In this document: one piece after another, positions 25,758 to 34,387 of the stretch
Layout: each line of letters starts with the position of its first letter
Numbering within the stretch: the first letter of the stretch is position 1
From: Thalassovita aquimarina
GTDB lineage: Bacteria > Pseudomonadota > Alphaproteobacteria > Rhodobacterales > Rhodobacteraceae
NCBI RefSeq assembly: GCF_018219815.1
Contig: NZ_JADMKU010000009.1
Location: 96,351 to 160,350, forward strand
Length of the DNA: 64,000 bases
Direction: 5' to 3'
The notes under the pieces: generated by a model
Seen by the model: the letters and a program-made list of their open reading frames with translations, nothing else
Told to the model about the DNA's origin: nothing
Database searches by the model: none
Made by a program: the position numbers and the translations under genes

Positions 25758-26828
25758 ATGACACGCCAAACCGAAGGCCGCGGGCGGCTGTATGACACGG
25801 TGCTGGACACCGTCGGCAACACGCCGGCGATCAGGATCAACCGGTTGGCGCCGGATCACGTGACCGTGTACGTGAAGGCCGAGGCCTTCAATCCCGGCGG
25901 GTCGGTCAAGGACCGGCTGGCGCTGAACATCATCGAGGCGGCGGAGGCGTCGGGCGCATTGAAGCCGGGGCAAACGGTGGTGGAGGCGACCAGCGGCAAT
26001 ACCGGCATCGGGCTGGCCATGGTCTGTGCCGCCAAGGGTTACCCGCTGGTCATTACGATGGTCGAGACGTTTTCGGTGGAGCGGCGCCGGCTGATGCGGT
26101 TTCTGGGCGCCAAGGTGGTACTGACCCCGAAGGAACAGAAGGGCACCGGCATGTACCAGAAGGCCAAGGAACTGGCCGAGAAGAACGGCTGGTTCTTTGC
26201 CCGCCAGTTCGAGACGGAGGCCAATGCAGATATCCACGAACACACCACCGGGCGCGAAATCATGGCAGATTTCGACGGCCAACGGCTGGATTACTTCGTC
26301 AGCGGCTTCGGAACCGGTGGCACGGTGACCGGCGTGTCCCGGGTGCTGCGTCGGGAACGGCCCGAAACGAAAATCATCCTGTCGGAACCCGACAACGCGG
26401 CGATGGTGCAAAGCGGTGTCGCGCAGGAACGGACCGAGGACGGCGAACCGGCCGCCAGCCACCCGGCCTTCAATCCGCATCCGATCCAGGGCTGGACGCC
26501 GGATTTCATCCCTCTGGTTCTGCAGGAAGCGCTGGACAAGGGCGGCTATGACGACCTGCTTCTGGTGGGCGGCCCCGAAAGCATCGCGGCATCGCGCGAT
26601 CTGGCGCTGAAAGAAGGCATCTTTACCGGCATTTCCGGCGGCGCGACCTTCGCCACGGCGCTGAAGGTGGCGGAAAAGGCCCCCAAGGGGGCGGTGATCC
26701 TGGCGATGCTGCCCGATACCGGCGAACGCTACCTGTCGACGCCGCTGTTCGACGGGATCGAGGCGGAGATGAGCGAGGAGGAAATCGCCCTGATGCGGTC
26801 GACCCCCGGGTACCAGATGGGGGGATGA
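25758..26828 (+). CDS. cysK: Cysteine synthase A (O-acetylserine sulfhydrylase)
   Basis: PLP enzyme that converts O-acetylserine and sulfide to cysteine. 356 residues; the PLP lysine is Lys51 in NPGGSVKDRLAL, followed by EATSGNTGIGLAMVCAAKGY and the phosphate-cup GFGTGGTVTGVSRVL. It is somewhat longer than typical CysK (~310-345) because of the N-terminus and an insertion around residues 215-245 (RTEDGEPAASHPAFNPHPIQ). Ends in a strong terminator. Works after CysE. Confidence 0.94.
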   Translation: MTRQTEGRGRLYDTVLDTVGNTPAIRINRLAPDHVTVYVKAEAFNPGGSVKDRLALNIIEAAEASGALKPGQTVVEATSGNTGIGLAMVCAAKGYPLVITMVETFSVERRRLMRFLGAKVVLTPKEQKGTGMYQKAKELAEKNGWFFARQFETEANADIHEHTTGREIMADFDGQRLDYFVSGFGTGGTVTGVSRVLRRERPETKIILSEPDNAAMVQSGVAQERTEDGEPAASHPAFNPHPIQGWTPDFIPLVLQEALDKGGYDDLLLVGGPESIAASRDLALKEGIFTGISGGATFATALKVAEKAPKGAVILAMLPDTGERYLSTPLFDGIEAEMSEEEIALMRSTPGYQMGG

Positions 26829-26854
26829 ACGCGCAGCGCTATCGTCAGAAGGAC

Positions 26855-26882
26855 AAAACGCCGGGGATAACCCCGGCGTTTT
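26855..26882 (+). terminator. Terminator of cysK
   Basis: AAACGCCGGGG-ATAA-CCCCGGCGTTT perfect 11-bp stem running into a T-rich end. Confidence 0.93.
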
Positions 26883-26948
26883 CATTTATGCGGCAGAAAA
26901 AAACGCCGCGCTTCGAGCGGCCGGGATCGAGCGCGGGAAATCGTAATT

Positions 26949-27007
26949 CTTGACATCGTGTAAAGTTGTGTTAGGTCTGTCGTCGCTTGACATCGTGTAA
27001 AGCTGTG
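26949..27007 (+). promoter_or_regulatory. Two tandem 22-bp sites upstream of the DUF1772 gene
   Basis: CTTGACATCGTGTAAAG plus TTGTG at 26949-26970 and CTTGACATCGTGTAAAG plus CTGTG at 26986-27007: one mismatch in 22, period 37. Each core is an imperfect dyad CTTGACA-N3-TGTAAAG, the form expected for a dimeric repressor of the MarR, TetR or similar type. Each also contains a TTGACA. Confidence 0.65.
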
Positions 27008-27048
27008 AGGGCGTCAACGCTCTCGCCTTGATTTGAGGAGGAACATCA

Positions 27049-27546
27049 ATGTTCACTGATTGGATCTTGTGGGGCATCGTCGTTCAGGCCCTGGCGGCAG
27101 GGCTTGTCGCCGGGGTCTTCCTGGCGTTTTCCGATTTCATCATGATCTCGCTTTCCGCGTCGAAGCCCGCTGCCGGGACCGAGGCGATGCAGGTCATCAA
27201 CCGCGAGGTCTATCGCTCGGTCTTCATGGTGCTGCTGGTCGGGCTTGCGCCGGCTTCGGCGGCGATGGCGCTGTACGGATACCTGTATCTGCCGGGATCC
27301 GCGGCGGGGTGGCTTATCGCGGGCGCCGGAATCTATTTCGTTGGTGTCATGCTGGCCACGCGGTTCGGCAATGTCCCTATGAACATGCGGTTGGAGGCGA
27401 TGCCGCAGGCCGGGGCGGCGGCGCAGGGATACTGGCCCGATTACGTCAGGGGCTGGGTTGCGTGGAACCATCTGCGCACGCTGGCATCCTTCGGGACCAT
27501 GGCCTGTTATGTCATCGCGGCAGTGCAACTGGCCAAGGCGGGTTGA
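27049..27546 (+). CDS. DUF1772 (anthrone-oxygenase-like) membrane protein
   Basis: 165 residues, four membrane helices. Family marks: GVFLAFSDFIMISLSASKPA near residue 25, VMLATRFGNVPMN, and the C-terminal WPDYVRGWVAWNHLRTLASF. Members related to fungal anthrone oxygenases, but bacterial substrates are not known. It is a single gene with a strong GAGGAGG box and two operator-like repeats upstream, so it is probably inducible. Confidence 0.85.
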   Translation: MFTDWILWGIVVQALAAGLVAGVFLAFSDFIMISLSASKPAAGTEAMQVINREVYRSVFMVLLVGLAPASAAMALYGYLYLPGSAAGWLIAGAGIYFVGVMLATRFGNVPMNMRLEAMPQAGAAAQGYWPDYVRGWVAWNHLRTLASFGTMACYVIAAVQLAKAG

Positions 27547-27579
27547 GGGGGAAAGACACGGCTTGGTCCCGAAGGCGGG

Positions 27580-27618
27580 CAAAAAAGAAAACGCCGGAGA
27601 AACCTCCGGCGTTCTTTT
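27580..27618. terminator. Bidirectional terminator between DUF1772 gene and pdhC
   Basis: AACGCCGGAG-AAAC-CTCCGGCGTT with an A-run on the left and CTTTT on the right, serving both convergent genes. Confidence 0.9.
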
Positions 27619-27638
27619 GGTTGTCAGATCGGCCGACC

Positions 27639-28922
27639 TCAGGCCAGCATGACCATCGGGTTTTCCAGATTGTCGACGATCGCCTGCAGCAGGTTGGCGC
27701 CAAGCGCCCCGTCGATGACCCGGTGATCAACCGACATGGTGACCGACATCACGGTCGCCACGGTCAGTTCGCCGTCGTCGCCCACCACCGGTTTCTTCAC
27801 TCCGGCCCCGACCGCCAGGATGCCCGCATGCGGCGGGTTCACGATGGCGTCGAAATTGTCGATGCCGAACATGCCGAGGTTGGAAATCGCGAAGCTGCCG
27901 CCCTGGTATTCGTGCGGCGCGAGCTTGCGGTCGCGGGCGCGCGCGGCCAGGTCCTTCATCTCGGTCGACAGCGCCGACAGCGATTTCGTGTCCGCGTCCT
28001 GCAGGACGGGGGTGAAAAGCCCGCCCTCGATCGCCACGGCCACCGCCACGTCCGACGGTTTCAGCTTCAGCACCCGGTCGCCGGCCCAGACCGCGTTGGC
28101 CTCGGGCACCTGTTGCAGCGAATTAGCCACGGCCTTGATGATGAAGTCGTTGACGCTGAGCTTCACCCCGCGCGCTTCCAGCTGCTTGTTCAGCTGCGAG
28201 CGGAACTTCAGCAGCGCGTCGAGCTTGATGTCGCGGCGCAGGTAGAAATGCGGGATGGTCTGCTTGGCCTCGGTCAGGCGCGCGGCGATGGTCTTGCGCA
28301 TCCCGTCGAGCTTGACCTCTTCATACTCGCGGCCGTCGTACATCTTGGCCACCGCATCGGCCGAGGGGCCGGCAGGGGCGGGCGCTGCCGCCTCGGCCGG
28401 GCGCGCGCCCGGCTGTGCCGTTTCGACGTCGGCCTTGATGATCCGGCCGCGCGGGCCGGAGCCTTGGATCTGGCTCAGGTCCAGCCCCTTGTCGGCGGCG
28501 ATGCGGCGCGCCAGTGGCGAGGCGAAGATGCGCGAACCGTCGGCGGCGGCAGGCGCGGCGGGCGCGGGCGCTGCTGCGGCGGGTGCCGGTGTGGCGGCTG
28601 CTTCTGCGGGGGCCGTTTCTGCCGGAGCAGCTTTGGCCACCGGAGCGGCAGCAGGCGCTGCGATGTCACCCACGCTTTCGCCTTCCTCGACCAGCACCGC
28701 GATGGGGGTGTTGACCTTCACCCCTTCGGTGCCCTCGGCCACCAGGATCTTGCCGACGATGCCTTCATCGACGGCTTCGAATTCCATCGTCGCCTTGTCG
28801 GTTTCGATCTCGGCCAGCAAGTCGCCCGAACTGACGGTGTCGCCTTCCTTGACCAGCCATTTGGCCAGCGTGCCTTCCTCCATCGTGGGGGACAGGGCGG
28901 GCATCAGGATTTCAGTTGCCAT
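27639..28922 (-). CDS. pdhC: Pyruvate dehydrogenase complex E2, dihydrolipoamide acetyltransferase
   Basis: Core of the complex: takes the acetyl group from E1 on its lipoyl arm and passes it to CoA. 427 residues with one lipoyl domain (1-78, lipoylated Lys43 in [12 protein letters not shown]), an Ala/Pro-rich linker, an E3-binding domain around 125-165 ([20 protein letters not shown]) and a catalytic domain ending with the His of [15 protein letters not shown]. The lipoyl domain is nearly identical to the one in pdhB. Third gene of pdhABC; E3 (lpd) is at 63912 in this window. Confidence 0.97.
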   Translation of the reverse strand: MATEILMPALSPTMEEGTLAKWLVKEGDTVSSGDLLAEIETDKATMEFEAVDEGIVGKILVAEGTEGVKVNTPIAVLVEEGESVGDIAAPAAAPVAKAAPAETAPAEAAATPAPAAAAPAPAAPAAADGSRIFASPLARRIAADKGLDLSQIQGSGPRGRIIKADVETAQPGARPAEAAAPAPAGPSADAVAKMYDGREYEEVKLDGMRKTIAARLTEAKQTIPHFYLRRDIKLDALLKFRSQLNKQLEARGVKLSVNDFIIKAVANSLQQVPEANAVWAGDRVLKLKPSDVAVAVAIEGGLFTPVLQDADTKSLSALSTEMKDLAARARDRKLAPHEYQGGSFAISNLGMFGIDNFDAIVNPPHAGILAVGAGVKKPVVGDDGELTVATVMSVTMSVDHRVIDGALGANLLQAIVDNLENPMVMLA

Positions 28923-28934
28923 TGTTCCGTCTCC

Positions 28935-30302
28935 TCAGCGATAGGTCACTTGCTTGACCGCTGCGATCACCTCGTCGGTGGTCACCAGCGCGTGCTTTTC
29001 CAGGTTGGCGGCATAGGGCATCGGCACGTCCTTGCCGGTACAGTTGATCACCGGCGCGTCGAGGTAATCGAAGGCGCGCTCCATGATCGTGGCCGACAGG
29101 TGGTTGCCGATGGAGGCGACCGGGAAACCTTCCTCCACGGTGACGCAGCGGTTGGTCTTCATCACCGAATTCAGCACCGTGTCGTAATCGATCGGGCGCA
29201 GGGTGCGCAGGTCGATGACTTCGGCCGAAATCCCTTCCTCGGCCAGCTTGTCGGCGGCTTCCAGCGCGTATTGCATGCCGATGCCGAAGCTGACGATGGT
29301 GACGTCGCTGCCTTCACGCCAGACACGGGCCTTGCCGAAGGGGATGGTGAAATCGTCCATCACCGGCACGTCGAAGGACCGGCCGTAGAGGATTTCGTTT
29401 TCTAGGAAGATCACCGGGTTGGGATCGCGGATCGCGGTTTTCATCAGGCCTTTGTAGTCCGATGCCGAATAGGGCATCACCACCTTCAGGCCGGGGATCT
29501 GCGCGTACCATGCGGCGTAATCCTGGCTGTGCTGGGCGCCGACGCGGGCCGCCGCGCCGTTGGGGCCGCGGAATACCATCGGCGCGCCCATCTGGCCGCC
29601 CGACATGTACAGCGTTTTCGCCGCCGAGTTGATGATCTGGTCGATTGCCTGCATGGCGAAGTTGAAGGTCATGAATTCGACGATTGGGCGCAGCGATCCG
29701 AAGGCGGCGCCGACGGCGATGCCGGCGAACCCGTGTTCGGTGATCGGGGTGTCGATGACGCGCTTGGATCCGAATTCGTCCAGCAAGCCCTGGGAAATCT
29801 TGTAAGCGCCCTGGTATTCGGCGACTTCCTCGCCCATCAGGAACACGGTGTCGTCGCGGCGCATTTCCTCGGCCATCGCGTCGCGCAGCGCTTCGCGGAC
29901 GGTCTGTTTCTTCATCTCGGTGCCTTCCGGCCAATCCGGGGTCAGATCGGCGGGGGCGGCGGCCGGTGCCGGTGCCGCTGCGGGTGCGGGCGCGGCGGGG
30001 GCTGCCGGGCCAGGGGCCTCGGCCGCCGGGGCCGATACGGCCACGTCTTCGGCGCTTTCGCCTTCTTCCACCAGCACGGCGATCGGGGTGTTCACCTTCA
30101 CACCTTCGGTGCCCTCGGCGATCAGGATCTTGCCGACGATGCCTTCATCGACGGCTTCGAATTCCATCGTCGCCTTGTCCGTTTCGATCTCCGCGATGAT
30201 GTCGCCGGAGGAAACGGTATCGCCCTCTTTCACCAGCCATTTTGCGAGCGTGCCTTCCTCCATCGTCGGAGACAACGCGGGCATGAGAATTTCGGTAGCC
30301 AT
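28935..30302 (-). CDS. pdhB: Pyruvate dehydrogenase E1 beta subunit with N-terminal lipoyl domain
   Basis: Beta half of the thiamine-diphosphate E1 heterotetramer. 455 residues: a lipoyl domain (1-78, Lys43), an Ala/Pro linker to about 130, then the transketolase-like E1-beta domain ([49 protein letters not shown]-like [12 protein letters not shown]). Lipoyl-bearing E1-beta is known from alphaproteobacteria such as Zymomonas and Sinorhizobium. 15 bp after pdhA and 12 bp before pdhC. Confidence 0.97.
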   Translation of the reverse strand: MATEILMPALSPTMEEGTLAKWLVKEGDTVSSGDIIAEIETDKATMEFEAVDEGIVGKILIAEGTEGVKVNTPIAVLVEEGESAEDVAVSAPAAEAPGPAAPAAPAPAAAPAPAAAPADLTPDWPEGTEMKKQTVREALRDAMAEEMRRDDTVFLMGEEVAEYQGAYKISQGLLDEFGSKRVIDTPITEHGFAGIAVGAAFGSLRPIVEFMTFNFAMQAIDQIINSAAKTLYMSGGQMGAPMVFRGPNGAAARVGAQHSQDYAAWYAQIPGLKVVMPYSASDYKGLMKTAIRDPNPVIFLENEILYGRSFDVPVMDDFTIPFGKARVWREGSDVTIVSFGIGMQYALEAADKLAEEGISAEVIDLRTLRPIDYDTVLNSVMKTNRCVTVEEGFPVASIGNHLSATIMERAFDYLDAPVINCTGKDVPMPYAANLEKHALVTTDEVIAAVKQVTYR

Positions 30303-30317
30303 AGTCTTCAGTCCCCC

Positions 30318-31319
30318 TTACGCGTCCGTTTCGGCATAGATGTCGGTCCACAGCTCTTCGAGAGCGGGTTCCGGGCTTTCCTTGGCGAAATCGGCGGATT
30401 TGTTCACGATATCCTTGATTTCCTTGTCGATGGCCTTGAGGTCATCTTCGGTCGCGTGCTTGCCGGTCAGCAGCAATTCGCGCACATGTTCGATCGGGTC
30501 GCGTTCCTCGCGCATCTTCTGCACTTCCTCGCGGGTCCGGTACTTGGCGGGGTCCGACATCGAGTGGCCGCGATAGCGGTAGGTCTTTACTTCCAGAATG
30601 TATGGCCCCTTGCCGGAGCGGCAGTGCTTGACCGCCTTTTCGCTGGCCGCCTTGACCGCCAGAACGTCCATGCCGTCGACGATTTCGCCGGGGATGCCGA
30701 AGGGTTCGCCGCGGGTGTAGATATCCTGCGTCGAGGTCGAGCGCGCTTGCGCCGTGCCCATCGCATACTGGTTGTTTTCGATCACGAAGATCACCGGCAG
30801 TTTCCACAGCGCTGCCATGTTGAAGGTTTCGTAGACCTGGCCCTGGTTCGCCGCGCCGTCACCGAAATAGGTGAAGGTGACGCGCTTGTTGTCGAGGTAC
30901 TTGTCGGCAAAGGCCAACCCGGCGCCCAGCGGCACCTGAGCGCCGACGATGCCGTGACCGCCGTAGAAATGCTTTTCCTTGGAGAACATGTGCATCGAAC
31001 CGCCCTTGCCCTTGGAATAGCCTCCTTCGCGCCCGGTCAGTTCGGCCATCACGCCGTTCGGGTCCATGCCGCAGGCCAGCATATGGCCGTGATCGCGGTA
31101 GGACGTGATGCGCTTGTCGCCCTCTTCGGCCGCGGCTTCGAGCCCCACGACAACCGCTTCCTGGCCGATATAGAGGTGGCAGAAGCCACCGATCAGGCCC
31201 ATGCCGTAAAGCTGACCGGCCTTTTCCTCGAATCGCCGGATCAGCAGCATATCGCGGTAATAGGTTTTCAGCTCTTCAGCGGAAACGTTTGTTTTGGCTT
31301 GGGTTTTTCTGGCAGCCAT
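30318..31319 (-). CDS. pdhA: Pyruvate dehydrogenase E1 alpha subunit
   Basis: Thiamine-diphosphate-binding subunit that decarboxylates pyruvate. 333 residues starting MAARKTQAKTNVSAEELKTY; cofactor motif GDGAANQGQVYE ending in IENNQYAMG, phosphorylation-loop-like YRYRGHSMSDPAKYRTR. Start at 31319 has GGAGGGGGA upstream; an in-frame ATG at 31343 precedes that box. First gene of the operon. The dyad at 31346-31365, 26 bases upstream, is shared with lpd. Confidence 0.97.
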   Translation of the reverse strand: MAARKTQAKTNVSAEELKTYYRDMLLIRRFEEKAGQLYGMGLIGGFCHLYIGQEAVVVGLEAAAEEGDKRITSYRDHGHMLACGMDPNGVMAELTGREGGYSKGKGGSMHMFSKEKHFYGGHGIVGAQVPLGAGLAFADKYLDNKRVTFTYFGDGAANQGQVYETFNMAALWKLPVIFVIENNQYAMGTAQARSTSTQDIYTRGEPFGIPGEIVDGMDVLAVKAASEKAVKHCRSGKGPYILEVKTYRYRGHSMSDPAKYRTREEVQKMREERDPIEHVRELLLTGKHATEDDLKAIDKEIKDIVNKSADFAKESPEPALEELWTDIYAETDA

Positions 31320-31345
31320 GTGGCGTCCCCCTCCCGTATCCAATA

Positions 31346-31365
31346 ATAGTTTAGCGTTAAACTAT
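31346..31365 (-). promoter_or_regulatory. Operator-like dyad before pdhA, matching the one before lpd
   Basis: ATAGTTTA-GCGT-TAAACTAT, perfect 8-bp arms. On the minus strand a TATAAG-like -10 element directly precedes it, so it would lie over the transcription start. The core TAGTTT-N6-AAACTA recurs at 63871-63888 before lpd. Confidence 0.75.
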
Positions 31366-31513
31366 CTTATAAAGCATTTTTCTGCGCAGGGCGAGCGTAA
31401 ATTGGCCGCGGTTTGGGAACGAGGGCGCGCCATCACGTCCGAAGCGGTTTGGCGGTCGCCTCGGATGCCGTTTCGATACGGCTTGCCGCATGTCGGGGGG
31501 GCGGGTTGCGCGT

Positions 31514-31813
31514 TTAACGGATGACGATTTCGTCGCTGCGGATCAGGCCCAGCACCGATCGCGCCTGTTCGTCGAGAAGATCGAGATCCAGATAGCTGTC
31601 CGACAACCGCCGCGTCAGGTTTTCCATCCGCGCGACCTGCGCGTTGAGCTGATCGAGGTCCTGTTGCAGGATTTCGGCTTCGGCCTGGATTTCGGCACGG
31701 CGAAACAGCCCGTAACCGCCCTGAACGGCGGCAAAGGTGAAATAGGCGCCAAGCATGAAGGCCACTGCGAAATAGGCCCATGCGCCCAAGGCGGGTCGTT
31801 TCCTGCGTTGCAT
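31514..31813 (-). CDS. FtsB/DivIC-family septum formation initiator
   Basis: 99-residue bitopic membrane protein: short basic N-terminus (MQRRKRPALG), one membrane helix (about 11-33) and a coiled-coil (AEIQAEAEILQQDLDQLNAQ) followed by a short C-terminal region. This is the FtsB/DivIC plan, a partner of FtsL and FtsQ at the division site. The frame is open far upstream but the family start is MQRRKRP. Upstream of the pdh operon on the same strand. Confidence 0.88.
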   Translation of the reverse strand: MQRRKRPALGAWAYFAVAFMLGAYFTFAAVQGGYGLFRRAEIQAEAEILQQDLDQLNAQVARMENLTRRLSDSYLDLDLLDEQARSVLGLIRSDEIVIR

Positions 31814-32021
31814 TTTTCTGCCTCTTTTTCCGCCTCTTAGGGGGGCGGTGAACCGGAGTGTGCCACACCTGATTCTCTTTGTGAATCCCCCAAGGGGAAG
31901 TATTTTCCTTTTCTTGAAATCGTTGCCGCGCCGCAGACGAAAGCGGGGGCGTCGTGGCGTCATGCTGGATCGCGACGCCGTTACGGCCCATCCTGCGCGG
32001 GTCAGCCGAGGGAGGAACGGG

Positions 32022-33635
32022 ATGACGCAGGGCCATAGCGTATTTTCAACCCATGAAGTGACCAACCAGCCACAACCGCGGGGGGCGCGTGATCTGTGGG
32101 CTGAGGATGCGCCGCTGAGGGAGTGGGCCAAAGCGGCCGGCGCCGATGACGCAGCCTTGGCCGCCGCCGGGGCCGCGTTTGGCAGCGAAGACATGTTGCA
32201 GGCCGCCGAAGACGCGCGCCGCGATCCACCGCGGCTGAAGCTGTTCGACCGCTCGGGGCGGCGTTTGGACGAGGTCGAATTTCACCCCGGCTATCATCAG
32301 GTGATGGATTTGGGCATCCGCCACGGGTATGCGGCAAGCGCCTGGGAGGGCAAAGAGGGCGGCCATGTCACCCATGCGGCGCTGTGTTACTACATGGCGC
32401 AGCTGGAACCGGGCGTGTCCTGCCCGCTGACCATGACCTATGCCGCGGTGCCGGCGTTGCAAAATGACAGGGCGCTGGCCGAGGCCTGGGTGCCAAAGCT
32501 GACGGCAAGGCATTACGATCCCTCGGTCAGGCCGCTTTCGGCCAAGCAGGGCGTCACCATGGGCATGGCGATGACCGAAAAACAGGGGGGATCGGATGTG
32601 CGCGCCAATTCCACCACCGCGATCCGGTCGGGGGATCATTACCTGCTGAAGGGCCATAAATGGTTCTGTTCCGCGCCGATGTGCGACGGGTTCCTGACCC
32701 TGGCGCAGGCGCCCGAGGGATTGACCTGCTTCCTGGTCCCGCGCTGGTTGGAGGACGGCAGCCGCAACCGGATGCATCTGCAGCGGCTGAAGGACAAGCT
32801 GGGCAACCGCGCCAACGCGTCCTCGGAAATCGAATATCACGACGCGATCGGCTACCGGCTGGGCGATGAGGGTGCGGGCGTCAAGACGATCATAGAAATG
32901 GTGCACCACACCCGGCTCGACACTGCGATTGCCCCCGCCGGGCTGATGCGCGCCGCGCTGGCGGAGGCGAAATGGTGGGTCAGCCATCGCAGCGCCTTTC
33001 AACGCCGGCTGATCGACCAGCCTCTGATGCAGTCGGTGATCGCCGATCTGGCGCTGGATTGGGAAGGGGCCTTGGCGCTGGCGATGGGCTGCGCGCGCGC
33101 CTTCGACGGCAGGACCGAGGAAGACCGCGCCTTTGCCCGTATCGCGGTGGCCTTGGCCAAGTACCTTTCCAACAAGCGCGCGCCGGGGGTGATCTACGAG
33201 GCGATGGAGACGCTTGGCGGCATGGGCTATATCGAGGAAACGCCGATGCCGATGCTCTATCGCGAGGCGCCGCTGAATTCGATCTGGGAAGGGTCGGGCA
33301 ACGTGATCTGCCTCGATATCCTGCGCACGCTGGCGCGGGCGCCGCAAGCGGGCGAAGCGCTGCGGGCGCAGTTGCAGCGCGTGGCGGGGACGGATGCCCG
33401 GTACGACGCGGCGTTGCAGGCGCATCTGGCGCGCTGGCCAGCCTTGCCCACGGAAGCCGAGGCGCGCTGGTTCACCGAAAGCCTTGCCTCGCTGCTGGCC
33501 GCGTCCTTCCTGATCGAAGGGGCGCCCGGTGCGATGGCGGACGGCTACGTCGCGACGCGGCTTGCCGGGCAGCGCGGTGCGACGGCGGGCGCGGTGTCGG
33601 GGATCGACGTGGCGGCGATCCTGGAACGGATTTAA
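32022..33635 (+). CDS. Acyl-CoA dehydrogenase, AidB type
   Basis: 537-residue flavoprotein of the acyl-CoA dehydrogenase family. Length and the C-terminal LNSIWEGSGNVICLDILR segment place it with AidB/isovaleryl-type proteins rather than the ~380-residue group. FAD-contact segments MAMTEKQGGSDVRANSTTA and GHKWFCSAPMCDGFL are visible. Substrate cannot be read from sequence; AidB itself is linked to alkylation stress. Start MTQGHSVFSTHEVTNQ has a GGGAGGA box. Confidence 0.9.
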   Translation: MTQGHSVFSTHEVTNQPQPRGARDLWAEDAPLREWAKAAGADDAALAAAGAAFGSEDMLQAAEDARRDPPRLKLFDRSGRRLDEVEFHPGYHQVMDLGIRHGYAASAWEGKEGGHVTHAALCYYMAQLEPGVSCPLTMTYAAVPALQNDRALAEAWVPKLTARHYDPSVRPLSAKQGVTMGMAMTEKQGGSDVRANSTTAIRSGDHYLLKGHKWFCSAPMCDGFLTLAQAPEGLTCFLVPRWLEDGSRNRMHLQRLKDKLGNRANASSEIEYHDAIGYRLGDEGAGVKTIIEMVHHTRLDTAIAPAGLMRAALAEAKWWVSHRSAFQRRLIDQPLMQSVIADLALDWEGALALAMGCARAFDGRTEEDRAFARIAVALAKYLSNKRAPGVIYEAMETLGGMGYIEETPMPMLYREAPLNSIWEGSGNVICLDILRTLARAPQAGEALRAQLQRVAGTDARYDAALQAHLARWPALPTEAEARWFTESLASLLAASFLIEGAPGAMADGYVATRLAGQRGATAGAVSGIDVAAILERI

Positions 33636-33735
33636 CGGGCTGCGACCGGCCGCGGGTGGGCGTACAAACGTACGTGGTTGGCACTTTATCGTGCCGCCTC
33701 CTTCCGCCGTTCCAGTGTCGCGTAGTCAGTGAAGA

Positions 33736-33796
33736 AGCGCCCGCCCGTGTGGGCGGTCGGGCGCTGCCCGGCGGCGCGGAGCGCCGCTATTCGGGC
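33736..33796. repeat. Two adjacent GC-rich hairpins between two convergent genes
   Basis: AGCGCCCG...CGGGCGCT (33736-33765) is followed by GCCCG-GCGGCGC-GGA-GCGCCGC-N4-CGGGC (33766-33796), a nested perfect inverted repeat. No T-run. Probably an intergenic repeat and/or end structures for the convergent acyl-CoA dehydrogenase and acetyltransferase genes. Confidence 0.55.
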
Positions 33797-33803
33797 TGGG
33801 GCT

Positions 33804-34316
33804 TCAATTCGTTGGGGGGGCTCTGTTGTCCAGCCTCAGTTGCAGCATCGCCAGGTCAAGCCAGCGACCGAATTTCTGCCCAACCTGCGGCATCAGCCCG
33901 GTCTGTTCGAAGCCAAGGCTTTCATGCAGCCGGATCGACCCCGCGTTGCGGGCCTCCACCGCCGCCACCATGACGTGGAACCCATCGCCGCGCGCCCGTT
34001 CGATCAGCGCCTGCAGCAGCGCCCGCCCGATGCCGCCGCCGCGCCGTGTCGCATCGACATAAACCGAATGTTCCACCGTCAGCCGGTAACCGTCGAAGGC
34101 GCGGAACGGGCCATAGCTGGCATAGCCAAGAACATCCGCCCCGTCGCAGGCGACCAGCACCGGGAAACCCTGCGCCTGCCGGTCGTCGATCCACCGCGCC
34201 CGGTTGGCCGCATCCACGGTCACGTCGTTCCAGATCGCCGTCGAATGCAGCACCGCGTCGTTGTAGATCGCGGCGATCGCGTCGGCGTCGGCGGCGGTGG
34301 CGTTTCTGATCTGCAT
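33804..34316 (-). CDS. GNAT acetyltransferase, phosphinothricin-acetyltransferase-like
   Basis: 170 residues starting MQIRNATAADADAIAAIYND, typical of the Pat/Bar/YwnH branch. The acetyl-CoA loop is RRGGGIGRALLQALIERA and the C-terminus has RLHESLGFEQTGLMPQVGQK. Related proteins acetylate phosphinothricin or methionine sulfoximine/sulfone; the substrate here is not known. GGGGGGA box before the ATG at 34316. Downstream of fba but behind its terminator. Confidence 0.88.
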   Translation of the reverse strand: MQIRNATAADADAIAAIYNDAVLHSTAIWNDVTVDAANRARWIDDRQAQGFPVLVACDGADVLGYASYGPFRAFDGYRLTVEHSVYVDATRRGGGIGRALLQALIERARGDGFHVMVAAVEARNAGSIRLHESLGFEQTGLMPQVGQKFGRWLDLAMLQLRLDNRAPPTN

Positions 34317-34333
34317 GTCGGTCCCCCCCAACG

Positions 34334-34360
34334 AAAAGGGGCGGAGAAATCCGCCCCTTT
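34334..34360 (-). terminator. Terminator of fba
   Basis: AAAGGGGCGGA-GAAA-TCCGCCCCTTT, 11-bp perfect stem with T-run on the minus strand, 27 bp after the fba stop. Confidence 0.93.
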
Positions 34361-34387
34361 GCCAAAACCTGCTGTCGCCGGGGCGGA

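Noticed and set aside
27060..29405. 781-codon plus-strand frame across the DUF1772 gene and pdhC/pdhB
   Set aside because: Antisense to pdhC and pdhB and out of frame with the DUF1772 gene; no domain, repetitive low-complexity translation.
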